A stretch of DNA of 64,000 nt from Mycolicibacter virginiensis (GTDB lineage Bacteria; Actinomycetota; Actinomycetes; Mycobacteriales; Mycobacteriaceae). Each line of letters opens with the position of its first letter. The stretch's first letter is position 1. Below the pieces are notes generated by a model. The model did not search any database, was not told where the DNA came from, and worked only from the letters and a program-made list of their open reading frames with translations. The stretch lies in assembly GCF_022374935.2 (NCBI RefSeq), contig NZ_CP092430.2, forward strand, positions 372,001-436,000, read 5' to 3'. The position numbers and the translations under genes are program-made. Shown here one piece after another: positions 18,343 through 26,100 of the stretch.

Positions 18343-19941
18343 CTAGTCCAGATTCAGCGTCGCCTCTTCCAGATCCAGCCGGTGCAGCACATTGCGCAGC
18401 ACCTGGTCGTCGATGCGACCAAGGTCGCGTTCCTTGATCAGCGCCACCCGTTCGGCCGCCAGCATCTCCAGCCGAAGCCGGCGAAACGCCGCGGCGGCGG
18501 TCTCGTCGCTGTCGTCGTGGGCGGGGTCGAAGCGCCGCAGCCGTTCCCGGGCCGCGTTGCGCCGCCGGGTGTTCAGGCCGCGCAACGCGTCGGCGGCGCG
18601 CTCGCTGGCCGGTGACGGCTCGGTCGAGGCGAGTACTTCGTCGAGCCGCTGGGCAGCGGCCAGGGCCGCCTTGTCCTGCGCGGCGGCCGCGGCGATCGCA
18701 TCGGCGTGGTCCTGGTTGGTGGGCACACCCAGCCGGCGGATCACCCAGGGCAGCGTGAGCCCGTGCAGCAGCAGGGTGCCCACCACCACCACGAAGGTCA
18801 AGAACACCAATTGCGGACGCCCCGGGAACGGGTCCCCGGACAGCGTCGTCAGCGGTACGCCGAAGGCGGCCGCGAGCGACACCACACCACGCATGCCGGC
18901 CCAGGCCAGCACGAACACCTGGCCCGGGGTCGGTGCGGCTTCTCGTTGCCGGACCTTCTCCGACAGGATTCGGGGCGCGTAGGCGAACGTCACCACCCAC
19001 ACCGCGCGCACCGCCAGCAGCGTTCCGAACACCGCCAGAGACGCGCCGATCAGCGTCGAGAAACGCACGCCGTGCAAGTTCTGCACCACGGCGGGCAGCT
19101 GCAGTCCGATCAGCAGAAACGCCAGTGATTCCAGCACCAGTTGCACGGCGCGCCAGACGGCCTGGTCCTGCAGCCGGGTGGCGTAGTGGGCCCGGGTGAA
19201 GCGCTGCCCCAGGATCAGCGCGGCGACCACCACCGCGAGCACCCCGGAACCGTGGATCTCCTCGGCCGCCAGGTAGATCACGAACGGGGCCAGTAGCCCG
19301 ACCGCGCTTTCCACCACCGGATCGGTCAGCCGGGCCCGGATGAACACAATGACGGCGCCAAACGCCACCCCGACCGCCACTCCGCCGACGGCGGCCAGCA
19401 CGAAGGTCAACAGGCCGGTGCCCCAGCCGGTGGCCACGCCGATCGCCGCTGCCAGCGACACCTTGTAGACGGTCAGCGCGGTCGCATCGTTGAGCAGGCT
19501 CTCGCCGCCCAGCAGCGTCATGATCGGACGCGGCAACCCGACGCGGCGGCCGACGGCAGTCGCCGACACCGCGTCCGGCGGCGCCACGATCGCGCCCAGG
19601 GTCAGCGCCGCGGCCAGGGTCAGCTCCGGCACGGTGTAGTAGGCGACCACGCCGACGGCGACGGTAGTGGCCAGCGGCAGTCCGACGGCCAGCAGGATGA
19701 TGGGGCGCCGGTTGCGGCGCATGCTGATCACGGAGCTTTCCAAACCGGCCGACCACAGCAATGGCGGCAGGATCACGAACAGCACCAGTTCGGGCCGCAG
19801 GACGATCTCCGGTACCGCTGGGATCAGTCCGACCAGCAGGCCGGTAATCACCAATACCAGGGGCGCGGACAGTCTGCGATGCCGCGCGATTGCCGCGACC
19901 AGCACCGCGGCCACCAGCGGCCCTAACAGTGCGGCGTTCAC
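18343..19941 (-). CDS. CPA1-family Na+/H+ antiporter
   Basis: 532-aa monovalent cation/proton antiporter (NhaP/YjcE type). About 12 helices carry the ion-site region GAIVAPPDAVSATAV (the conserved PxDA) and GGESLLNDATALT (ND motif), then GMRGVVSLAAAFGVP. A helical cytoplasmic C-terminus of about 130 residues follows. Start GTG 19941 is placed behind GGAGGT with good spacing; the longer upstream frame runs antisense into purT and is unlikely. It lies at the boundary where M. tuberculosis gene order breaks. Confidence 0.9.
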   Translation of the reverse strand: MNAALLGPLVAAVLVAAIARHRRLSAPLVLVITGLLVGLIPAVPEIVLRPELVLFVILPPLLWSAGLESSVISMRRNRRPIILLAVGLPLATTVAVGVVAYYTVPELTLAAALTLGAIVAPPDAVSATAVGRRVGLPRPIMTLLGGESLLNDATALTVYKVSLAAAIGVATGWGTGLLTFVLAAVGGVAVGVAFGAVIVFIRARLTDPVVESAVGLLAPFVIYLAAEEIHGSGVLAVVVAALILGQRFTRAHYATRLQDQAVWRAVQLVLESLAFLLIGLQLPAVVQNLHGVRFSTLIGASLAVFGTLLAVRAVWVVTFAYAPRILSEKVRQREAAPTPGQVFVLAWAGMRGVVSLAAAFGVPLTTLSGDPFPGRPQLVFLTFVVVVGTLLLHGLTLPWVIRRLGVPTNQDHADAIAAAAAQDKAALAAAQRLDEVLASTEPSPASERAADALRGLNTRRRNAARERLRRFDPAHDDSDETAAAAFRRLRLEMLAAERVALIKERDLGRIDDQVLRNVLHRLDLEEATLNLD

Positions 19942-20019
19942 CGTCGCTGCACCTCCATCCGCTTTCCCCCTATCCTGGAGCAGCATGCAACATTGCCGTG
20001 GCACGGGGAGGGTGGGGCG

Positions 20020-21273
20020 GTGAACGGCGAGGTGGGTGAGTTGGCGACCGAGCGGTTGCCCGTCGACGGACCCAGCCGTACCCGGGTCGCGTTGCTCGGG
20101 TCCGGTGATCTCAGCCGCGAGCTGGTGACGGCGCTGCAGCGACTCGGCGCCGAGGTGATCGCCCTCGATCGCTACGCCGACACCGCGTTGCACGGCATTG
20201 TTGATCGCTCGGTGGTGGTCGATCTCGGTGACAACGACGAATTGGCGGCGGCCATCCGGTGGTTGCAGCCGAAATTCGTGGTGGTTGCCTCCGAGGTGGT
20301 GGCGACCGACGCGTTGACTGCCGCTGCCGACACCGGCTTCACCCAGCTAGTGCCCGGCATCCGCGGCGCCCGGTTGGCCGCAGACCCCGAGGGCATGCGG
20401 CGGCTGGCCTCCGAGGAGCTGGGGCTGCCCACCGCACCGTTCTGGTTCGCCGGCTCGGTCGCGGAACTGCGGGAGGTGGCCCAACGGGCCGGTTACCCGA
20501 TGTTGGTCAAACCGGTGGGCGGTTCGCTCGGCGAGGGCCGTTCGGTGATGGTCCGCGACAGCGACATCGAGCCCGCGTGGCAGCGCGCGGTGGCGGCCGG
20601 CGCGTCGGAGACGCCGCCGCGGGTGCTGGCCGAGACCGTGGTGGAGGTCGATAGTGAGGTCACCCTGCTGGCCGTCCATCGCGATGGCCCGGACGGGCCG
20701 GCGTTGGACTTCTGCGCACCCATCGGCCACCGCAGCGTCGAGGAGCCGAACGGGCAACTGTCGGTGGAGTTTTGGCAACCACACCCGATGAGCGCGGTGG
20801 CGCTGGATGCGGCCAAGTCGATCGCCGCGCGGGTCGCTCGCGCACTCGGTGGTCGCGGCCTGTTCGGGGTGGAGCTACTGGTATACGGCGACGAGGTGTA
20901 TTTCGCCGGGGTCAATGTGCGCCCGTATGACGCCAACCTGCTGACGTTGCGCACCCAGCGGCTCTCGGGGTTCGAGCTGCAGGCGCGCGGGATCCTCGGG
21001 CTGGCGACCGACACCATCATGGTCTCGCCCGGGGCGGCCCGGCTGATCTACTCGCGCCGTCCCGTCGGCACCGCCGTCGAGACCACTCCGGACAGCGTGG
21101 CGGTGGTCGCCGATGCACTCAGCGTGACTGAAAGTGATGTGGTGGTGTTCTCCCACCACGAGGGGCACCCGCGTCGGCGGCTCGGCTTGGCGCTCGCCAC
21201 CGGGCCAGACGTCACGATTGCCCGTGACCGTGCGGCGCAGGTGGCGACCGTTCTGGGCAAGCTCTGGCCGTGA
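20020..21273 (+). CDS. purT: Formate-dependent phosphoribosylglycinamide formyltransferase
   Basis: 417-aa ATP-grasp enzyme forming FGAR from GAR, formate and ATP in purine synthesis. It has an N-terminal dinucleotide-like fold (VALLGSGDLSRELV), the ATP-grasp loop MLVKPVGGSLGEGRSVM, and metal/ATP residues in FGVELLVYGDEVYF followed by NVRPYDANLLTL. Standard PurT enzymes have EVSPRPHD where this reads VNVRPYDAN, a mild deviation. Start GTG 20020 follows GGGAGGG (20006-20012). First gene of a purT-rhodanese-metZ cluster (Rv0389-Rv0391). Confidence 0.92.
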   Translation: MNGEVGELATERLPVDGPSRTRVALLGSGDLSRELVTALQRLGAEVIALDRYADTALHGIVDRSVVVDLGDNDELAAAIRWLQPKFVVVASEVVATDALTAAADTGFTQLVPGIRGARLAADPEGMRRLASEELGLPTAPFWFAGSVAELREVAQRAGYPMLVKPVGGSLGEGRSVMVRDSDIEPAWQRAVAAGASETPPRVLAETVVEVDSEVTLLAVHRDGPDGPALDFCAPIGHRSVEEPNGQLSVEFWQPHPMSAVALDAAKSIAARVARALGGRGLFGVELLVYGDEVYFAGVNVRPYDANLLTLRTQRLSGFELQARGILGLATDTIMVSPGAARLIYSRRPVGTAVETTPDSVAVVADALSVTESDVVVFSHHEGHPRRRLGLALATGPDVTIARDRAAQVATVLGKLWP

Positions 21274-21285
21274 CCCGCCGTGGCG

Positions 21286-21298
21286 TGAACCTGGTTCA
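21286..21298. promoter_or_regulatory. 13-bp palindrome between purT and the rhodanese gene
   Basis: TGAACCTGGTTCA is a perfect 6+1+6 palindrome in the 43-bp gap, 19 bp before the rhodanese start. It could be an operator for the rhodanese-metZ pair or a chance sequence. Confidence 0.25.
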
Positions 21299-21316
21299 GG
21301 TGCGAGACTTCCGCAG

Positions 21317-21721
21317 GTGAGCTACGCAGGAGATATCACACCTGAGCAGGCCTGGGCGATATTGCGCGATGACTCGGCGGCGACGCTCATCGACGTGCGC
21401 ACCGACGCCGAATGGCGTTTCGTCGGACTGCCCGACGTCTCCGGGCTGGGCCGCGAACTGGTCTGCATCGAGTGGGTTCACTCCGACGGAACTCCCAACC
21501 ACGACTTCGCCCGTGAACTGGCGGCGCGCGTCGCCGGCGGGCCGGCGATCTTCCTGTGCCGCTCCGGCAACCGCTCCATCGGGGCCGCCGAAGCCGGTAC
21601 CGCGCTGGGTCTGACGCCGTCCTACAACGTGCTGGATGGTTTCGAGGGCCATCTCGACGAGCACGCTCACCGGGGTGGCACCGGCTGGCGGGCCGTCGGC
21701 CTGCCCTGGACGCAGTCATGA
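21317..21721 (+). CDS. Rhodanese-domain sulfurtransferase (Rv0390 homologue)
   Basis: 134-aa single rhodanese domain. The active-site loop is FLCRSGNRS, with catalytic Cys about residue 80. The substrate-side motif is LIDVRTDAEWRFVG. It begins at GTG 21317, just after the palindrome. Its TGA overlaps the metZ ATG (ATGA). The coupling suggests a role in supplying or handling sulfane sulfur for the homocysteine-forming MetZ, but this is inference. Confidence 0.9.
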   Translation: MSYAGDITPEQAWAILRDDSAATLIDVRTDAEWRFVGLPDVSGLGRELVCIEWVHSDGTPNHDFARELAARVAGGPAIFLCRSGNRSIGAAEAGTALGLTPSYNVLDGFEGHLDEHAHRGGTGWRAVGLPWTQS

Positions 21722-23004
21722 GCGATTCGCAACCGGCCCGCTCGGGTAGATGCGCCGGTCCCAGCGTCGGCTCTCCTTCGTCGAGCCTCGCTGAACCGTC
21801 GGTCCGCGTCCCCAAACCGCTGCCGGACGGTGTCAGTGCGGCCACCATCGGGGTGCGCGGCGGCCTGCTGCGCACCCAGTTCGAGGAGACCGCCGAGGGG
21901 CTGTTTCTGACCTCCGGATACGTCTACGATTCGGCGGCCGCCGCGGAACAGGCGTTTACCGGCGAGGTCGACCGGTTCGTCTACTCGCGCTACGGCAACC
22001 CGACGGTGTCGATGTTCGAGGAACGACTGCGCCTGATCGAAGGGGCGCCGGCGGCGTTCGCCACGGCCAGCGGCATGGCGGCGGTGTTCGTGGCACTCGG
22101 CGCGCTGTTGAAGGCCGGCGATCGTCTGGTGGCCGCGCGCAGTCTGTTCGGATCCTGCTTCGTGATCTGCAACGAGATCCTGCCTCGCTGGGGCGTGGAA
22201 ACCGTGTTTGTCGACGGCGAGGACCTGGCGCAGTGGGAGCAGGCCCTATCGGTACCCACCAATGCGGTGTTCTTCGAGACACCGTCCAACCCGATGCAGT
22301 CGCTGGTGGACATCGCCGCGGTCACCGAGCTGGCGCACGCCGCCGGCGCGAAAGTGGTGCTGGACAACGTGTTCGCCACCCCGCTGCTGCAGCAGGGGCT
22401 ACCGCTCGGGGTGGATGTGGTGGTGTACTCCGGCACCAAGCACCTCGACGGGCAAGGCCGCGTCCTGGGCGGGGCGATCCTGGGCGACCAGGAGTACATC
22501 GACGGCCCGGTGCAGACCCTGATGCGGCACACTGGACCTGCGCTGAGCGCCTTCAACGCGTGGATCTTGTTGAAAGGCCTTGAAACGCTGGCGATTCGGG
22601 TTGACTACGCAAATTCCGCGGCGCTGCGGATCGCGGAGTTCCTGGAGCAGCACCCGGCGGTGAGTTGGGTTCGCTACCCCTTCTTGGCGTCGCACCCGCA
22701 ATACGATTTGGCGCGCAAACAGATGTCCGGCGGCGGCACCGTCATCACCTTCGAACTCGACGGGCCCCAAAGTGGCGCCAAGCAGCGGGCATTCGAGCTG
22801 TTGGACAAACTGAAACTGATCGACATCTCCAACAACCTCGGGGACGCGAAGTCGTTGATCACCCATCCGGCCACTACCACCCACCGGGCTATGGGGCCCG
22901 ACGGTCGCGCCGCGATCGGACTCGGCGACGGGGTGGTGCGGATCTCCGTCGGGCTGGAAGGCACCGACGACCTCATCGCCGACCTGGATCAGGCGCTGGG
23001 ATAG
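21718..23004 (+). CDS. metZ: O-succinylhomoserine sulfhydrylase
   Basis: 428-aa PLP enzyme making homocysteine from O-succinylhomoserine and sulfide. It has the Cys/Met-metabolism fold with RYGNPT, ATASGMAAV, FETPSNP and the PLP lysine in VVYSGTKHLDGQGR. The enzyme core starts at about residue 33. Residues 7-30 (ARSGRCAGPSVG...EPS) come from a single family A 57-bp repeat and make it about 20 aa longer than the M. tuberculosis enzyme. It is translationally coupled to the rhodanese gene by ATGA and terminates at a perfect hairpin. Confidence 0.95.
   Translation: MSDSQPARSGRCAGPSVGSPSSSLAEPSVRVPKPLPDGVSAATIGVRGGLLRTQFEETAEGLFLTSGYVYDSAAAAEQAFTGEVDRFVYSRYGNPTVSMFEERLRLIEGAPAAFATASGMAAVFVALGALLKAGDRLVAARSLFGSCFVICNEILPRWGVETVFVDGEDLAQWEQALSVPTNAVFFETPSNPMQSLVDIAAVTELAHAAGAKVVLDNVFATPLLQQGLPLGVDVVVYSGTKHLDGQGRVLGGAILGDQEYIDGPVQTLMRHTGPALSAFNAWILLKGLETLAIRVDYANSAALRIAEFLEQHPAVSWVRYPFLASHPQYDLARKQMSGGGTVITFELDGPQSGAKQRAFELLDKLKLIDISNNLGDAKSLITHPATTTHRAMGPDGRAAIGLGDGVVRISVGLEGTDDLIADLDQALG
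21751..21807 (+). repeat. Single family A repeat inside metZ
   Basis: The segment aligns with the 57-bp units at 8181-8350 in the same orientation and frame: Cys-x-x-Pro-Ser-x-x-Ser-Pro-Ser-Ser-Ser-Leu-x-Glu-Pro is shared. It is more diverged than the SPOUT-gene copies. Confidence 0.88.
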
Positions 23005-23011
23005 GCAGAAG

Positions 23012-23040
23012 CCCGGGATCACTCTGGGAGTGATCCCGGG
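23012..23040. terminator. Perfect hairpin between metZ and the convergent SDR
   Basis: 12-bp arms CCCGGGATCACT (23012-23023) and AGTGATCCCGGG (23029-23040) flank a 5-nt loop. It begins 8 nt after the metZ stop and ends 5 nt before the SDR stop, so it can serve both. Confidence 0.9.
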
Positions 23041-23044
23041 GCGC

Positions 23045-23899
23045 TCAGTCGCCTTCGACGACGCCGGTGGCGTGCTGCGCGCGGTCCTCGTAGGCCTTGC
23101 GGGCGGCAGTGTCGAACTGCAGGAACACCGTGTCGTTGTGCGTCTTCTTGTTCAGCCAGCGACGGCCCCGATCGGGGAGCAGGCTCGCCAGGACCGACAC
23201 GCGACGTCCAAAGCTGGGCACCGAGACCAGTGTCTTGGGCTTGTCGAGCACCTTGACCACCCCGGCGGCGATGTCCTCGGGTTCGACCGGCTTCTGGGCT
23301 GCCGACGGCGTTGTGCCCGAGATCAATTCGGTGTTGGTGAAGGTGGGTAGCACGGCTGAGACGTTGACGCCCTGCGGTGCGAACTCATCGGACATCGCGG
23401 TGGTCAGGCCGACGACGGCGAATTTGGTTCCGGCGTAGAGCACTTGACCGGGTACGGCCACGACGCCGGCCAGCGAGGCGATGTTGATGATGTGGCCGCT
23501 GCGCCGCTTGATCATCTCCGGGAGGACCAGCTGGCAGCCGTTGAGCACGCCGTAGAAGTTGACCTCGGTCGCCGAGCGGATGGATTCGGGTGACTGGTCG
23601 AGGAACGGCCCGACCGGCATGACACCGGCATTGTTGATCAGCACGTCGATGTGGCCGTCGCCGTCGGCACGGGCCTTGTCCAGGAACGTCGAGAACGATT
23701 CGCGGTCGGTGACATCCAGCGGGTGGCCAGTGACCTGACCGCCCGGGCTCAGCTGCTTCACCGCCTTGTCGAGAACCGCGACGTCACGGTCGCCGATGAC
23801 GACTCGAGCGCCACGCGCCAGCAGGGCAGTGGCGGTGGCCAGCCCGATACCACGAGCGGCGCCGGTGATGGCAATGGTCTTACCGCGAATGTTGTCCAC
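23045..23899 (-). CDS. Short-chain dehydrogenase/reductase
   Basis: 284-aa SDR, probably acting on a keto-acyl or hydroxy lipid. Cofactor loop TGAARGIG, acidic GDRD after beta-2, NNAGVMP, catalytic Ser in NIASLAG, and YAGTKFAVVG. A C-terminal extension (RRWLNKKTHNDTVFLQFD) is typical of a mycobacterial SDR subgroup near Rv1544. Start GTG 23899 gives VDNIRGKTIAITG. There is no Shine-Dalgarno; TTGACA lies 18-23 nt upstream on this strand. Substrate unknown. Confidence 0.87.
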   Translation of the reverse strand: MDNIRGKTIAITGAARGIGLATATALLARGARVVIGDRDVAVLDKAVKQLSPGGQVTGHPLDVTDRESFSTFLDKARADGDGHIDVLINNAGVMPVGPFLDQSPESIRSATEVNFYGVLNGCQLVLPEMIKRRSGHIINIASLAGVVAVPGQVLYAGTKFAVVGLTTAMSDEFAPQGVNVSAVLPTFTNTELISGTTPSAAQKPVEPEDIAAGVVKVLDKPKTLVSVPSFGRRVSVLASLLPDRGRRWLNKKTHNDTVFLQFDTAARKAYEDRAQHATGVVEGD

Positions 23900-23954
23900 G
23901 ACGACGAACTTAACAGGTGTCAAATTCGGTGTCGACGGTACGGGAAGGCTGCGC

Positions 23955-24722
23955 TCAGGCCCAGCGGGCCAGGACCTCCCCGGCGTGCTTGCCCAGGGCG
24001 GCCTGCAGCAGCGGTCCGAAGCTGATCCGCGCGATGCCGAGCGGACCGAAGGAGGCGGGGTCGGCGGTGTCGGGCGCGGCGAGCGCGTTGACCGGCTTCG
24101 GCAAGGCTTCGGCCAGGATGCGCAGGGTCGCTGCGTCATGGAAACCGACCGGGTAGAGTACGTCGGCTCCCGCGTGCGCGCATTCGGTCAGCCGCGCGAT
24201 GGCCCGGTCGATGCGGTCGGCGTCGTCACCGTCTTTGCGCAGGAACAGGTCGGTGCGGGCGTTGATCACCAGGTGTGGGCCTGCGGCGTCGGCGGCTGTC
24301 CGCAGCGCGGCCACGTACTCGGCATGCTCGGCCGACGACCGCAGCCGCTTGTCTTCGCTGTGCACCGAGTCCTCGATGTTGCACCCGACCACACCGGCTT
24401 CCAGCAGGCCGTCGACCAGGCTGGCGGGCGACTGGGCGTAGCCGGACTCGATGTCGAGCGACACCGGCACGTCGACGGCGGCGGTGATCTGGCGTGCGCG
24501 GTCCAAGACCTCGGCGAACGACATACCCTCGCCGTCGGTCTTGCCCAGCGATTCGGCGACCGGCTTGCTGCCGATGGTCAGCGCGGCGAATCCGGCGCCG
24601 ACGGCCAGCTTCGCCGACCACACGTCCCACACGGTTGGCAGGATCACCGGATTGCCCGGTTGGTGCAGCGCCAGGAAGGCCGCCGCCTGTTGCCCAAGAA
24701 CCTCGCGACTCGTCATTTTCAC
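23955..24722 (-). CDS. Isocitrate lyase/PEP mutase superfamily protein
   Basis: 255-aa TIM-barrel protein of the PEP phosphonomutase/isocitrate lyase superfamily (Rv1998c-like). It has the Mg/substrate residues in PVSLDIESGY and the EDS segment (GCNIEDSVHSEDKRL), plus VINARTDLFL. The usual KKCGH active-site loop of true isocitrate lyases is missing, so a lyase on another 2-hydroxy acid, or 2-methylisocitrate-like activity, is equally possible. Start GTG 24722 or ATG 24716 cannot be separated. Confidence 0.82.
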   Translation of the reverse strand: MKMTSREVLGQQAAAFLALHQPGNPVILPTVWDVWSAKLAVGAGFAALTIGSKPVAESLGKTDGEGMSFAEVLDRARQITAAVDVPVSLDIESGYAQSPASLVDGLLEAGVVGCNIEDSVHSEDKRLRSSAEHAEYVAALRTAADAAGPHLVINARTDLFLRKDGDDADRIDRAIARLTECAHAGADVLYPVGFHDAATLRILAEALPKPVNALAAPDTADPASFGPLGIARISFGPLLQAALGKHAGEVLARWA

Positions 24723-24787
24723 AACACTGCCATGTGAGAATTATCGAGTCGTCGTCGGGCCTCGGTCCTGGCTGGTCGTTGATGAAT

Positions 24788-24811
24788 GCGCGCCAATGGT
24801 CTTAGGCGCGC
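24788..24811 (-). terminator. Hairpin downstream of fadE7
   Basis: 7-bp GC arms GCGCGCC (24788-24794) and GGCGCGC (24805-24811) with a 10-nt loop, 67 bp after the fadE7 stop on the minus strand. Moderate terminator candidate. Confidence 0.45.
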
Positions 24812-24877
24812 TAATCGGGTGCCGCTCGTCGGTTCCAGGTCCATCCGGTTCGTGATCGCGGCGACAGCTCGCCCGTC

Positions 24878-26062
24878 TCAGCGGAAGGCGCCGAGGCCGG
24901 TGAAGGCCTGGCCGAGCACCAGTTGATGCATTTCGGGGGTGCCCTCGTACGTCAGCACCGACTCCAGGTTGACCATGTGCCGAATCACCGGGTATTCCAG
25001 CGATATCCCGTTGCCGCCCAGGATGGTTCGGGCGGTTCGGCAGATCTCCAACGCGGTGCGGGTGTTGTTGAGCTTGCCGAAGCTGACCTGCTCGGGGCGC
25101 AGTCCGGCGCTGTCTTTGAGCCGGCCCAGGTGCAGGGACAGCAATTGTCCCTTGTGCAGTTCGAGAGCCATGTCGACGAGCTTGGCCTGGGTGAGCTGGA
25201 AACCGGCGATGGGTTTGCCGAACTGAGTGCGCTGGGTGGCGTAGTCGCGGGCCGCTTGCCAGGCTGAGCGGGCTGCACCCATTGCGCCCCAAATGATTCC
25301 GTAACGCGCTTCGGACAGACTGGCCAATGCGCCCTTGACGCCACGAGCTTTGGGCAGCATGGCCTCGGCGGGCAGACGCACGTCGTCGAGCACCAGTTCA
25401 CTGGTGATCGAGGCGCGCAGCGACAGCTTGTGGTGGATGGTGTTGGCGCTGAACCCGGGGGTGTTGGTGGGCACGATGAAACCGCGGACGCCGTCGTCGG
25501 TGGCCGCCCACACCACCGCGACGTCGGCGATGGAGCCGTTGGTGATCCACATCTTGCGGCCATTGAGAACCCAGTCGGATCCGTCACGCTTGGCCCGGGT
25601 GGTCATGGCGGCCGGATCGGAGCCGACGTCGGGCTCGGTCAGCCCGAAACAACCGATCAGCTCGCCGGCGGCCATACCCGGCAGCCACTGCTGCTTCTGC
25701 TCTTCGGAACCGTTGTTGTAGATCGAATACATCGCCAGCGAGCCCTGCACCGACACCAGCGAGCGCAGGCCGGAGTCGGCGGCCTCCAACTCCACACAGG
25801 CCAATCCGTAATGCACGGCCGACGCCCCGCCGCAGCCGTAGCCGTCCAGGTGCATGCCCAGCAACCCAAGCTTGCCGAATTCCCGGGCCAGTTCGCGGGC
25901 CGGCAGGTCGCCGATCTCGAACCACTCGGCGATGTGCGGCATGACGTGCTCGGCGCAGAACTTGGCGACGGTGTCGCGCAGCGCGATCTCGTCGTCGGAG
26001 AGCAAGGTGTCCAGGCTCAGCGGATCGATCGGGTCGAAGGGCGCGGTGCTACCGGTTGCCAT
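24878..26062 (-). CDS. fadE7: Acyl-CoA dehydrogenase, glutaryl-CoA dehydrogenase type
   Basis: 394-aa FAD enzyme. Acyl-CoA dehydrogenase signatures: CFGLTEPDVGSDP, KMWITNGSIADVAVVWA, RTQFGKPIAGFQLTQ and the C-terminal catalytic-base region TYEGTPEMHQLVLGQAFTG, where the Glu of YEGT is the expected general base. The overall pattern is closest to glutaryl-CoA dehydrogenases. The counterpart is Rv0400c in conserved order, although Rv0392-Rv0399 genes are missing here. Cytoplasmic; substrate inferred from the family only. Confidence 0.88.
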   Translation of the reverse strand: MATGSTAPFDPIDPLSLDTLLSDDEIALRDTVAKFCAEHVMPHIAEWFEIGDLPARELAREFGKLGLLGMHLDGYGCGGASAVHYGLACVELEAADSGLRSLVSVQGSLAMYSIYNNGSEEQKQQWLPGMAAGELIGCFGLTEPDVGSDPAAMTTRAKRDGSDWVLNGRKMWITNGSIADVAVVWAATDDGVRGFIVPTNTPGFSANTIHHKLSLRASITSELVLDDVRLPAEAMLPKARGVKGALASLSEARYGIIWGAMGAARSAWQAARDYATQRTQFGKPIAGFQLTQAKLVDMALELHKGQLLSLHLGRLKDSAGLRPEQVSFGKLNNTRTALEICRTARTILGGNGISLEYPVIRHMVNLESVLTYEGTPEMHQLVLGQAFTGLGAFR

Positions 26063-26100
26063 TCGTTCATCCTGCCACCCGGGGGGTGGCTTGGATCAGG

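Noticed and set aside
18236..19756. 506-codon alternate minus frame within the Na+/H+ antiporter
   Set aside because: Arg/Gly-rich shadow of the true frame, which shows 12 transmembrane helices and CPA1 motifs.
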